A DNA stretch of 9,311 nt from Hyphomicrobiales bacterium (GTDB taxonomy: Bacteria; Pseudomonadota; Alphaproteobacteria; Rhizobiales; Hyphomicrobiaceae). The notes beneath the pieces were generated by a model. It was not told where the DNA came from, ran no database searches, and saw nothing but the letters and a program-made list of their open reading frames with translations. Where the stretch lies: the NCBI GenBank assembly GCA_017304275.1, contig JAFKKW010000378.1, positions 1 through 9,311 of the forward strand. The letters run 5' to 3'. Every line of letters starts with the position of its first letter. The stretch's first letter is position 1. A program made the position numbers and the translations under genes. This document shows positions 1-6,576 of this stretch, piece by piece.

Positions 1-1496
1 CGCTGCTCGGTGGGTTCATCGTCGACCACTTCTCGTGGCGGTGGATCTTCCTCATGAATCTGCCGCTCGGACTTCTGGCGCTGTTCGTGATCAACCGCAC
101 GATCCGCAGCCACCCGGTCAAAGGGGAGGTGTCGATCGACTATGCGGGTGCCGCGCTGCTGACGTTGGCGCTGACGTCGGTCGTGCTGGTCGCGAGCCTC
201 GGCTCGACGCTGCTCGCAGAAGCCCCGGTCAGCCTGTTTGCGATCTCGCTCGCGGGCGTGCTGGCGCTCGCAGGATTCCTCTATGTGGAAACCCAGGTGC
301 CCGATCCCCTGGTGCCGCTGTCGCTGTTCCGGATCCGCGCGTTCGTGATCGGCACTTCGGTGGGGTTCATCGTCGGCATGGCGCTGTTCGGATCGATCAC
401 GCTGCTGCCGGTCTATTTCCAGGTCGTGAAGGGGCTCGATCCGACGAGCGCGGGGCTGCACATGACGCCGATGATGCTCGGCGTGTTCGTGAGCTCGATC
501 ACCAGCGGGCAGATCATCAGCCGCATCGGCCGCTACAAGATGTTTCCGGTGCTCGGGACGGCGCTCATGACGGGGGCGCTGCTGCTGCTGTCGACGATCG
601 AAGCGGAGACGCCGGCGAGCCGGGCCGTGGTTTATCTGCTCGTGCTGGGCCTTGGGCTCGGCATGGTCATGCAGATCCTCGTCATGGCGGTGCAGAATGC
701 CGTGCCTTACGAGCGGCTCGGCGTGGCGACCTCGGGCACGACGCTGTTCCGATCGATCGGCGGGTCGGTCGGTGCGGCGCTGTTCGGCGGCATCTTCGCC
801 TATTTCCTCGAGGGAGATATCCGGCAGACGCTTCCAGGCGTCGAGGGGCTTCTCAACTCGGCGGAGATCGCCAAGCTCGCGGAGCCCATGCGGGCGGCCT
901 ATCTCGCGGAGTTCGTGACGGCGCTGCATCCCGTGTTCCATACGGCAGCGGTGCTGACGTTCATCGGCTTTCTTCTGGCGCTTGCGATTCGCGAGGTGCC
1001 GCTCAGGACCACCATCGCCCCGGAGCCGCTGACGGAGGCGTTCCCGCAGCCGCGCGATGCGACCTCGCTCGACGAGTTGAAGCGTATCGTCACGCGCATG
1101 ACGGCGCGCGAGAACCGCTGGCGCGTCTACCAACGAGCAGCAGGCCGGATCGGGCTGCAGTTGGAGCCGGACGAGCTGTGGCTTCTGGCACGGATCGGCG
1201 AGAGCCCCGGGCAAGCCGCACAGGCGGATATCGAACGTCGGCTCAAGACCAGACCGGGGCAATGCGACGAGCTTCTCGGCCGTCTCATGGCGGCCGGTAT
1301 GGTGACGCGGACGCCGACCGGCCTCTACGAGCTCTCCGGCGCAGGGCGGGCCGGCTACGAGCGGCTGCTCGAGCGACGCGAGCATGACCTCGAGGAGATG
1401 CTGGACGACTGGGACCGCAACGAGCATCCCGACGTACGCGCCATGATGAGGGAACTCGCGGCGTCCTTTGCCAGCGCACCGCCCACGCGCGTGTGA
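1..1496 (+). CDS. DHA2-family MFS drug exporter with C-terminal MarR-like winged-helix domain (5' partial)
   Basis: Proton-driven inner-membrane exporter of the 14-helix DHA2 (EmrB/QacA) family. The gene starts before the window; the first complete in-frame codon is at 3 and the stop is TGA at 1494-1496. The visible protein opens with the family signature GGFIVDHFSWRWIFLMNLPL, the end of TM5 and start of TM6. About nine hydrophobic helices follow to IGFLLALAIREVPL near 1000, fitting TM6-TM14. From about 1065 to 1490 comes a soluble extension of about 140 residues that DHA2 pumps do not normally have. Its pattern (LEPDELWLLARIGESPG, a helix-turn-helix-like stretch, LLGRLMAAGMVTRTPTGLYE, LSGAGRAGYERLLERR) resembles a MarR winged helix with its beta-wing and final helices. 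The reading is continuous with no frameshift sign. The exporter assignment is firm; the MarR-like label is from pattern alone, and the substrate is unknown. Confidence 0.9.
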   Translation, partial: LLGGFIVDHFSWRWIFLMNLPLGLLALFVINRTIRSHPVKGEVSIDYAGAALLTLALTSVVLVASLGSTLLAEAPVSLFAISLAGVLALAGFLYVETQVPDPLVPLSLFRIRAFVIGTSVGFIVGMALFGSITLLPVYFQVVKGLDPTSAGLHMTPMMLGVFVSSITSGQIISRIGRYKMFPVLGTALMTGALLLLSTIEAETPASRAVVYLLVLGLGLGMVMQILVMAVQNAVPYERLGVATSGTTLFRSIGGSVGAALFGGIFAYFLEGDIRQTLPGVEGLLNSAEIAKLAEPMRAAYLAEFVTALHPVFHTAAVLTFIGFLLALAIREVPLRTTIAPEPLTEAFPQPRDATSLDELKRIVTRMTARENRWRVYQRAAGRIGLQLEPDELWLLARIGESPGQAAQADIERRLKTRPGQCDELLGRLMAAGMVTRTPTGLYELSGAGRAGYERLLERREHDLEEMLDDWDRNEHPDVRAMMRELAASFASAPPTRV

Positions 1497-1657
1497 CGGC
1501 GGTTAGTGGAAGAGAATCGGCGCCGCCGCAGAGGTCCGGCACCGATCATCGCAACGGCGACAAGCCAGGGCGACTGTGAGGGGGGCAGCTCTCGTACCAG
1601 TTCCCAGACGCGAAGATCATCGGATGCAAGTCGGTGAGCACCGCGGCTGGTATTCCG
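1497..1657. other. Convergent intergenic gap with weak hairpin
   Basis: This gap separates the ends of two convergent genes. A 6-bp GC stem (CGGCGG at 1497-1502 with CCGCCG at 1523-1528, 20-nt loop) directly follows the exporter stop, but no T-run follows it, so a terminator role is only possible. No gene is supported here. Confidence 0.3.
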
Positions 1658-3094
1658 CTATCGAGGCATTTTCCGCACCAGCAGATAGACGGTACGCTCG
1701 GATTCCGGGATCTCGCGCTTTTCGCGGATATCGAAGTGAGTGCCGAACGCCTGCTCGAAGTGGCTTGTCGTGTAGTCGGGAAAGATGTCCGGTCTGTTGG
1801 CGAGCAACCGTCCGACCTGGGCGTCCGATTTGGGAACAAACTCGATAATCAAAGCGGGAGCGAGGGTCGCGAAGAAATGGGCGATTTTCGGGAGCGGGAG
1901 ATTGTTCGCGATCGCGAGGTGATGGATCAGCGCAAGACCCATGATCAGATCCGGCGGCGATCGCTCGAATAGAGCCTTGCGTTCCCGATTGAAAAAGCCG
2001 AGGGCTGGCGTTGGGTTGGTCAGGTCGGCCAGCGCAGGCACGATGTTGGTGATGTGCTCGGCGCGACACTGGCGGTAGTTTGCATCGACGGCGCGGGGGT
2101 CAATGTCGACGCAGAGGATCTCGGATGCGAGATCGCGCACGGCGCGCGACATCTCACCATTGTTTCCGCCGAGATCCCACAGCGTACGCGGCGCGGCCTG
2201 CCGGACGAACTCGCGGACGATGGCCTTCTTGGCGTCGAATGCGCTGCTCGAATAGTTGGTGTCGGTGTAGTAGTCGCCCCACTCGGTAATCTGCTCTTTC
2301 GGCTGCAGCTTGGCGACAAGCGATCTCAGCGAGCTTGCGATGGCTTTGTACTGGTTGGCGGACAACGCGCGCCTAGCCGTCACACGCTTGCGTTCGCCGG
2401 CGTACTTGCGCGTCATGCGGCCGTGCAGGTGCAAGTGCATCTGGATGCCGGGCGAGAGCTGCGAGCGACGCGGCAGAAGCCGCGAGGCGAGATCGAGCGG
2501 GATTCCATCGAGATGGATCTCGAGCATCCGTCCCAGGCTGAGGTCTACCTGCGCCATCAGGAGCAGTGGCGCCAGGAAGTGGCGGCAGAACTGGCCGTAA
2601 GCAGGCCAGGCGCGATGCGCTTCGAGCGTGTCGAACGAGAGATGATCGATGAGACACGGTTTGCCCTCGACGAACTGGATGTTGAAGGCGCTGGCGTCCT
2701 TCAGCAGCATGCCGTGGTCGAGCGCCAGGAGATGCAGGTCGAGCGTCGTCAGCGCGGCGTCCTGAAGCTGTGTGAAGCTCCATTCGTAGGGATAGGTCAG
2801 CAGGGCGAGTTGGCGTGGCTTCAGAACCCTGGCGTCGGTGCGATCGGCACCACCGGGTGCGAAGGCGGCGACAGGGCATGCCTCGAACGGCAGCAGCAGA
2901 CCCGCGTCGATCGCCTTGGCCAGCAGGCCGGAATCCTCGGCCTTTCTAAACGTGGGTGCGTATTCGCCGTTGATCCATCGATAGATTGTCCCGTCTTGCC
3001 AGAACAGAAATCCCGACGGATCGCGAAACGAGCTGAATTCTCGTGATGAGGCTGCTCCGTTCGGCGCAAACTGCGAGGACGCGACTGGATTCAT
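1658..3094 (-). CDS. Class I SAM-dependent methyltransferase with kinase-like N-terminal domain
   Basis: Cytoplasmic protein of 478 residues, ATG at 3094-3092, stop TAG at 1660-1658. The C-terminal part (about 265-478) is a Rossmann methyltransferase: motif I WDLGGNNGE (306-314), acidic strand-2 end CVDID (328-332) and PDLIMGLALIHHL (381-393). The N-terminal part (about 20-220) holds LLKDASAFNIQF (130-141) and CLIDHLSF (147-154). These look like the catalytic-loop D..N and metal-binding D motifs of kinase-like phosphotransferases, though the usual HxD is changed to KD. I recall this two-part layout from uncharacterised methyltransferases and possibly rhizobial NoeA, but cannot confirm it. The start overlaps the stop of the upstream small membrane gene (TGATG) and has only a weak ribosome site, suggesting translational coupling. 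Methylated substrate unknown. Methyltransferase call firm; kinase-like reading is inference. Confidence 0.85.
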   Translation of the reverse strand: MNPVASSQFAPNGAASSREFSSFRDPSGFLFWQDGTIYRWINGEYAPTFRKAEDSGLLAKAIDAGLLLPFEACPVAAFAPGGADRTDARVLKPRQLALLTYPYEWSFTQLQDAALTTLDLHLLALDHGMLLKDASAFNIQFVEGKPCLIDHLSFDTLEAHRAWPAYGQFCRHFLAPLLLMAQVDLSLGRMLEIHLDGIPLDLASRLLPRRSQLSPGIQMHLHLHGRMTRKYAGERKRVTARRALSANQYKAIASSLRSLVAKLQPKEQITEWGDYYTDTNYSSSAFDAKKAIVREFVRQAAPRTLWDLGGNNGEMSRAVRDLASEILCVDIDPRAVDANYRQCRAEHITNIVPALADLTNPTPALGFFNRERKALFERSPPDLIMGLALIHHLAIANNLPLPKIAHFFATLAPALIIEFVPKSDAQVGRLLANRPDIFPDYTTSHFEQAFGTHFDIREKREIPESERTVYLLVRKMPR

Positions 3095-3303
3095 CAGCGT
3101 CCCGGAGGTTGAGCCTTCGTCCCCCCGAGCAGCTTGCGGGCGATCTCCTTGGTCCGCTCCCAGTAGAGCCGAACCGTCGCGGCGGCGGCAATGGCGCCTC
3201 CGACGATCAACTGCAGAACGAAGCTGCCGGTGCCGGGATCCAGATAGACGTGAGCCCAGGTCGAAGAGGCCGTCAGTACGGCGAGGGCTAGGAGATATCT
3301 CAT
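3094..3303 (-). CDS. Small membrane protein with YLDPGTGS motif
   Basis: Predicted 69-residue membrane protein, ATG at 3303-3301, stop TGA at 3096-3094. A start-like hydrophobic helix (residues 1-17, MRYLLALAVLTASSTWA) could be a signal peptide cut after A17 or a first membrane helix. Next comes HVYLDPGTGS (18-27), a second hydrophobic segment (28-48, ending RLYW), then a basic cytoplasmic-type tail with RTKEIARKLL. I recall small proteins with a YLDPGxGS motif near polysaccharide, phosphodiesterase or methyltransferase genes; none has a role I can state. The frame is open upstream to a TTG at 3372, but that extension is polar and unlike a signal. The ATG at 3303 has GGGGGAAA about ten bases upstream and leads straight into the hydrophobic helix, so I chose it. 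It shares one base with the methyltransferase gene downstream, which points to a joint function. Confidence 0.75.
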   Translation of the reverse strand: MRYLLALAVLTASSTWAHVYLDPGTGSFVLQLIVGGAIAAAATVRLYWERTKEIARKLLGGTKAQPPGR

Positions 3304-3460
3304 GGCCACGTTTCCCCCGTCGGCTGCCATATCGGGAATTTCATCAAATGACAGACATTTTACAACATGCAAATGAGTGCCCCGACGAGCTGCGTGGGTG
3401 CTTCCGGGGAGCTCTGGGGGCCAAAAGGCCTATTTCCTTGGAATTTTGGGATAGGAAAGT
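3304..3460. other. Gap between tRNA-Cys and the small membrane gene
   Basis: AT-richer than the surroundings and expected to hold the promoter of the minus-strand two-gene unit, but I see no convincing -35/-10 pair. A short palindrome GGCCAAAAGGCC (3419-3430) lies 31 bases beyond the tRNA 3' end. It could aid tRNA termination, but the stem is only 4 bp and no T-run follows. Confidence 0.3.
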
Positions 3461-3534
3461 TGGAGGCCACGCCCGGAATTGAACCGGGGTACGCGGATTT
3501 GCAGTCCGCTGCGTCACCACTCCGCCACGTGGCC
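3461..3534 (-). tRNA. tRNA-Cys (GCA)
   Basis: 74-nt cloverleaf on the minus strand, reading 5' from 3534. The acceptor stem GGCCACG pairs with CGTGGCC, followed by discriminator U at 3464 (usual for tRNA-Cys) and an encoded CCA at 3463-3461. The anticodon loop CTGCAAA carries GCA at 3502-3500, decoding UGC and UGU. The T arm is CCCGG-TTCAATT-CCGGG, a full 5-bp stem with the standard TTC loop start. No introns or mismatches were seen in the acceptor stem. Single tRNA, not part of a visible tRNA cluster. Confidence 0.97.
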
Positions 3535-3804
3535 TCTGGGTAGCTTGCCCTATCGGAACGGCGGTGCCGCGGGGCCCCGGCCGGGCAATCGCGCGGCCGA
3601 GCAGCGCCGAACCGGCGCGTCGGCAGCCTCTATCATATAGACAAAGCTTCGCACAAGCGCACGTGTGTCAGGCGGAAGGCCCGCGACGGCGGTACGGCGG
3701 CTTGCCGGTGTGCGCGTTTTCCATCGGTCGCGGCATCGCGGGATGTGGCCTCTGCGGGGGACTTTGGCTATGGTCCGGCCGAGGCTTGCAGGCGGGAGGC
3801 AAGA
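3535..3804. other. Divergent intergenic region between tRNA-Cys and the pcm-like gene
   Basis: Should hold promoters for tRNA-Cys (minus) and the pcm-like gene (plus). The only AT-rich island is at about 3629-3649 (TCTATCATATAGACAAAG). On the minus strand it reads CTATATGATAGA, and a TTGTGC lies at 3656-3651, 16 bases before GATAGA (3634-3629). This is a tentative sigma-70-type promoter about 95 bases upstream of the tRNA. No coding gene is supported in the region. Confidence 0.3.
3794..3799 (+). promoter_or_regulatory. Ribosome binding site fixing a GTG start for the pcm-like gene
   Basis: GGGAGG, five bases before GTG at 3805. It favours this start over an upstream in-frame GTG at 3745, which would add 20 residues that look unlike the family. 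Confidence 0.7.
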
Positions 3805-4473
3805 GTGGACTACGCGACGCAGCGCACGAACATGGTTGAATCGCAGGTGCGGCCCAGCGACGTCACGGATCATCGAATCATCCGTGCGATGCTGGAGCTG
3901 CCGCGCGAGTTGTTCGTTCCGGAGCCCTGGCGGGCGATCGCGTACATGGACGGGGCGGTGCCGCTCACCCCGGGCAACCATCTCGGCGTGCGTCGCTCGC
4001 TGTTGGCAGCGCGCGTGCTGGCCAAGCTGGTACAGGCCGCCGAAATCGAAGCAACGGCCGCGGTTCTCGATATCGGCGCGGGCACCGGCTATTCGTCCGC
4101 ACTTCTTGCGCGGCTGGCGAGAAGCGTCGTCGCGCTCGAGTGCGACCCCGCGCTTGCCGGCGCTGCGCGGGAGGCGCTTCGGCAGGTCGGAGCCGACACC
4201 GTAACCGTCGTAGAAGGGGATCTGCCCCAGGGTTGGGCCAACGAAGGCCCCTACGATGCGATCCTCGTCGAGGGCGGGGTCGAGGTCGTGCCGCCGGAGC
4301 TGCTCGATCAACTGAAGGACGGCGGACGGCTCGTGGCCATTGTCGGCGACCGCACGTCGGGCCGCGCGACGGTGTGGAGCCGTGACGGCAGCACGTTCGG
4401 CCGGACGACGATTTTCGATGCGTCGTCCGACATTCTGCCGGGCTTCGAGAAGGCGCGCGCGTTCGCTTTCTAA
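3805..4473 (+). CDS. pcm: Protein-L-isoaspartate O-methyltransferase family protein, atypical active site
   Basis: Cytoplasmic SAM-dependent methyltransferase of 222 residues, close to the usual Pcm length. The start is GTG at 3805 with a strong ribosome site, giving the N-terminus (M)DYATQRTNMVESQVRPSDV, which I recall from alphaproteobacterial copies next to tolC. Motif I is VLDIGAGTGY (87-96), the acidic strand-2 end is LECDP (111-115), and the strand-4 motif is DAILVEGGVEVVPP (151-164). Canonical Pcm repairs isoaspartyl residues in aged proteins and carries a T-I-S-Q-P type motif after the first hydrophobic block. Here that place reads VPLTPGNHLGVRRSLLAARV (52-71), so the motif and its serine are missing. 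SAM binding looks intact, but repair activity is doubtful. tolC lies 327 bases downstream on the same strand with its own leader. Family firm, exact reaction uncertain. Confidence 0.88.
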   Translation: MDYATQRTNMVESQVRPSDVTDHRIIRAMLELPRELFVPEPWRAIAYMDGAVPLTPGNHLGVRRSLLAARVLAKLVQAAEIEATAAVLDIGAGTGYSSALLARLARSVVALECDPALAGAAREALRQVGADTVTVVEGDLPQGWANEGPYDAILVEGGVEVVPPELLDQLKDGGRLVAIVGDRTSGRATVWSRDGSTFGRTTIFDASSDILPGFEKARAFAF

Positions 4474-4478
4474 TATAT

Positions 4479-4522
4479 GCCGCCCGCTAGCTTGTAATCG
4501 CAGGGCAAAAGCTTACGGCGGC
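4479..4522 (+). terminator. Two-tier imperfect hairpin after the pcm-like gene
   Basis: GCCGCC (4479-4484) pairs with GGCGGC (4517-4522). Inside it AGCTT (4489-4493) pairs with AAGCT (4509-4513), with a 15-base loop. It begins six bases after the stop codon. There is no T-run, so it may be a weak or Rho-linked terminator, an mRNA-stabilising stem, or chance. Confidence 0.3.
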
Positions 4523-4790
4523 GAATGAGGGCCGTCGGAGACTCCGTATCCGGCTCTTTCGACTTTATCCGCAAAATCAATCGCTTGTCTCGGCATCTTG
4601 GCGTGTACCACGAGGCACGGCTGAGAAATAGCTGTGGCCGCGTGTGTGGGAATGAGGTCACGCAGGCTCGTGCATGTTTCCGTAAGGATGCTGTGCTCGC
4701 TTCTTCGAATCGTATTGCTGTTCTACTTAGTGACTTACGCGTGGCTCTCCGCGTCGTTCCTGGTGGGGAGCTTTTGCCGAGGCGGGTATT

Positions 4791-4794
4791 GAGG
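4791..4794 (+). promoter_or_regulatory. Ribosome binding site supporting a TTG start for tolC
   Basis: GAGG (within GAGGTTAGAT), six bases before TTG at 4801. The alternative ATG at 4834 has GGCGGG five bases upstream but would give a signal peptide without basic residues at its start. Confidence 0.5.
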
Positions 4795-4800
4795 TTAGAT

Positions 4801-6249
4801 TTGCGCGATCTCGACCGGATCTGGCGGGTTGCCATGTTTGCCGTTGTTGCAGCGGCAGGGATGGCTGGAGCCGCATGCCTGCCCTCCGCGGCGCAGGCGG
4901 AGAGCCTCAACGAGGCCCTCGCCGCGGCCTATGAGTACAATCCGCAGCTCGATGCGGAGCGCGCACGCCTGCGGGCGACCGATGAAGAGGTGACGCGCGC
5001 CCGGTCAGGCTTTCGGCCGGTCATCACGGGCGGCGCGGACATCAACTACAATTGGACAAAGCAGAGCACGAGCACGGGCGCGCTCGAGCAGGAACTGAAG
5101 CCGGGCGGCTACTCCATCGACGCCGTACAGCCGATCTTCAACGGGTTTCGCACGATCAACTCGGTGAACGAGCAGGAAGCCAACGTGCGGGCTGCGCGTG
5201 AGACGTTGCGTGCCGTCGAGCAGTCCGTGCTGCTGCAGGCTGTGACGGCGTTCATGGACGTGGTCCGCGATCAGGCAATCGTGCGGTTGCGCGAGAACAA
5301 CGTCAACGTGCTGTCGCGCGAGCTCAAGGCGACCGAAGACCGTTTCTCGGTCGGCGAGGTGACGCGGACCGACGTTGCGCAGGCGCAGGCCCGCCGGGCA
5401 GGCGCGGTGTCGGCGCTCGATCTCGCCAAGGCCAACCTCAAGACGAGTCGCGCCACCTATGAGCGCGTGATCGGTCATGCCCCAGGGGGGCTCGTCGAGC
5501 CGAAGGGATACGAGCGTTTCCTTCCGACGTCGCTCGAGGAGGCGACCAACGTCGGGACGCATGAGAACCCATCGGTCGTCAATGCGCTCTATCTCGAGCA
5601 GGCGGCCAAATACGGCGTTGACCGGATCAGGGGCGAGCTGCTGCCCAGCGTCCAGCTCGAAGGCTCGTACTCGGACCGGTTCGAGACGTCGAGCACGATC
5701 AACGAGTCAGAGAACGTCACGGTTACGGGGCGGCTGACGGTGCCCATCTACGAGGGCGGCGAAGTCTACGCGCGCGTGCGCCAGCAGAAGCACATCCACA
5801 TCAGCCGTCTGCAGGAAATCGAGCAGGCGCGCAGCGAGGCCGAGGAAGGAATCGTCGCCGCTTGGTCGCAACTGCTTGCGGCGCGTGCGCAAATCCAGTC
5901 CGATCAGTCGCAGGTGGATGCCAATACGACCGCCCTGACAGGCGTGCGCGAGGAGGAGCGGGTCGGTCAGCGCACGCTGCTCGATGTGCTAAACGCCGAG
6001 GTCGAACTTTTGAACTCGCAAGTGGCCCTCGTTACCACGCGGCGAAACCTGGTCGTGTCGAGCTATGCCGTTCTGTCCGCGATCGGTCGACTGGATGCCG
6101 TGAACCTCGGCTTCACTTCTGTCGCCTACGATCCTGAAGCACATTATCAGGAAGTCAGGCGTAAGCCTTGGGGTACTTCGATAACCCATTCGGATGGGCG
6201 CGTCGAAGAATTGCCGCCGGCATCGGACGGCGGCTGGGGCGTGAAATAA
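4801..6249 (+). CDS. tolC: TolC-family outer-membrane efflux channel
   Basis: Outer-membrane and periplasmic trimeric duct used by tripartite drug pumps and type I secretion systems. With the TTG start it has 482 residues, near the usual TolC size. Residues 1-33 form a signal peptide: basic start MRDLDRIWR, hydrophobic core, cut after PSAAQA. The mature protein begins ESLNEALAAAYEYNPQLDAE, typical TolC. Two outer-membrane-efflux repeats follow. The N-terminal one has the coiled-coil entry RARLRATDEEVTRARSGFRP, and the second contains the hallmark EERVGQRTLLDVLNAEVELL (final coiled coil) before VLSAIGRLDAVNLG. A hydrophilic tail of about 45 residues ends it. Start choice is the weak point: ATG at 4834, TTG at 4789, GTG at 4741 and ATG at 4525 are also in frame; only 4801 combines a good ribosome site with a proper signal peptide. 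Partners are not encoded in the window beside it. Confidence 0.95.
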   Translation: MRDLDRIWRVAMFAVVAAAGMAGAACLPSAAQAESLNEALAAAYEYNPQLDAERARLRATDEEVTRARSGFRPVITGGADINYNWTKQSTSTGALEQELKPGGYSIDAVQPIFNGFRTINSVNEQEANVRAARETLRAVEQSVLLQAVTAFMDVVRDQAIVRLRENNVNVLSRELKATEDRFSVGEVTRTDVAQAQARRAGAVSALDLAKANLKTSRATYERVIGHAPGGLVEPKGYERFLPTSLEEATNVGTHENPSVVNALYLEQAAKYGVDRIRGELLPSVQLEGSYSDRFETSSTINESENVTVTGRLTVPIYEGGEVYARVRQQKHIHISRLQEIEQARSEAEEGIVAAWSQLLAARAQIQSDQSQVDANTTALTGVREEERVGQRTLLDVLNAEVELLNSQVALVTTRRNLVVSSYAVLSAIGRLDAVNLGFTSVAYDPEAHYQEVRRKPWGTSITHSDGRVEELPPASDGGWGVK

Positions 6250-6576
6250 TCTCCTTGAGGAAGCCGCGCGGGTTGGGTTAGCTGAACCCAGCTTGTCGAT
6301 TTGTGCTGTCCTGTGGCTTTGCCACATCGTCGCCCACTATGGCGCTTAGCGTCGCGCGTGGTGGGAGTCCCACACACAACAATTCGGTGAGCGGGTTTGC
6401 TGCGGCCGGGCCTGGGTGGTCCCGATGCCGTCAGTGCAGGGAATAATTCGCTGCAGGTGCGCAGCGGGGAGGGGGCGGCCGCATATCTTCGCGGGTCTTC
6501 CCTTTTTACGGGGACGTCATCCTTTGCGGGAGGGATGCCGTGTTTGCATGTCGTGGACTGCGTAGGGAGTGGCGTA
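6250..6576. other. Intergenic region upstream of the first popZ gene
   Basis: 327 bases without a supported gene. Besides the hairpin at 6271-6293 it holds two short perfect hairpins: TGTGGC-TTT-GCCACA at 6311-6325 and GTGGG-AGT-CCCAC beginning near 6361. The second contains a GAGTC (6365-6369), a GANTC site of the kind methylated by CcrM in alphaproteobacteria. The frame of the popZ gene is open back to 6397, but the residues have no conserved pattern. No clear CtrA (TTAA-N7-TTAA) box was seen. Confidence 0.4.
6271..6293 (+). terminator. Possible tolC terminator hairpin
   Basis: TGGGTT (6274-6279) pairs with AACCCA (6285-6290) around an AGCTG loop. Adding wobble pairs extends the stem to nine. 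It starts 21 bases after the tolC stop. The following TGTCGATTTGTG is only mildly T-rich, so strength is doubtful. Confidence 0.4.

Larger units (their letters stand above)
4474..4800. other. Leader region upstream of tolC
   Basis: 327 bases between the pcm-like stop and the chosen tolC start. It is visibly more T-rich than the flanking genes. The tolC frame stays open back to an ATG at 4525, but the predicted residues are cysteine- and arginine-scattered, without a signal peptide or known domain, so I read it as untranslated. I could not pick a convincing promoter. It contains the hairpin at 4479-4522. Confidence 0.5.

Noticed and set aside
35..1387. 450-codon plus-strand frame overlapping the exporter
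   Set aside because: Arginine- and alanine-rich with no membrane helices or domains; it is an alternate-frame shadow of the DHA2 exporter, which has clear family motifs.
2054..3046. 330-codon plus-strand frame opposite the methyltransferase
   Set aside because: Antisense shadow in high-GC DNA; no recognisable motif, whereas the minus-strand protein has methyltransferase motifs.
3419..3430. GGCCAAAAGGCC as a tRNA terminator
   Set aside because: Only 4 bp of stem and no T-run on the minus strand; mentioned only as a possibility.
3550..4311. 253-codon minus-strand frame opposite the pcm-like gene
   Set aside because: Low-complexity arginine-rich product, runs through the tRNA/pcm intergenic region and opposite a well-supported gene.
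4525..4800. N-terminal extension of TolC from ATG 4525
   Set aside because: Would bury the signal peptide about 100 residues inside the protein; residues look non-coding.
6397..6576. N-terminal extension of the first PopZ
   Set aside because: PopZ begins just before PSMEEILASIR; the ATG at 6577 has a good ribosome site and the extension shows no conserved pattern.
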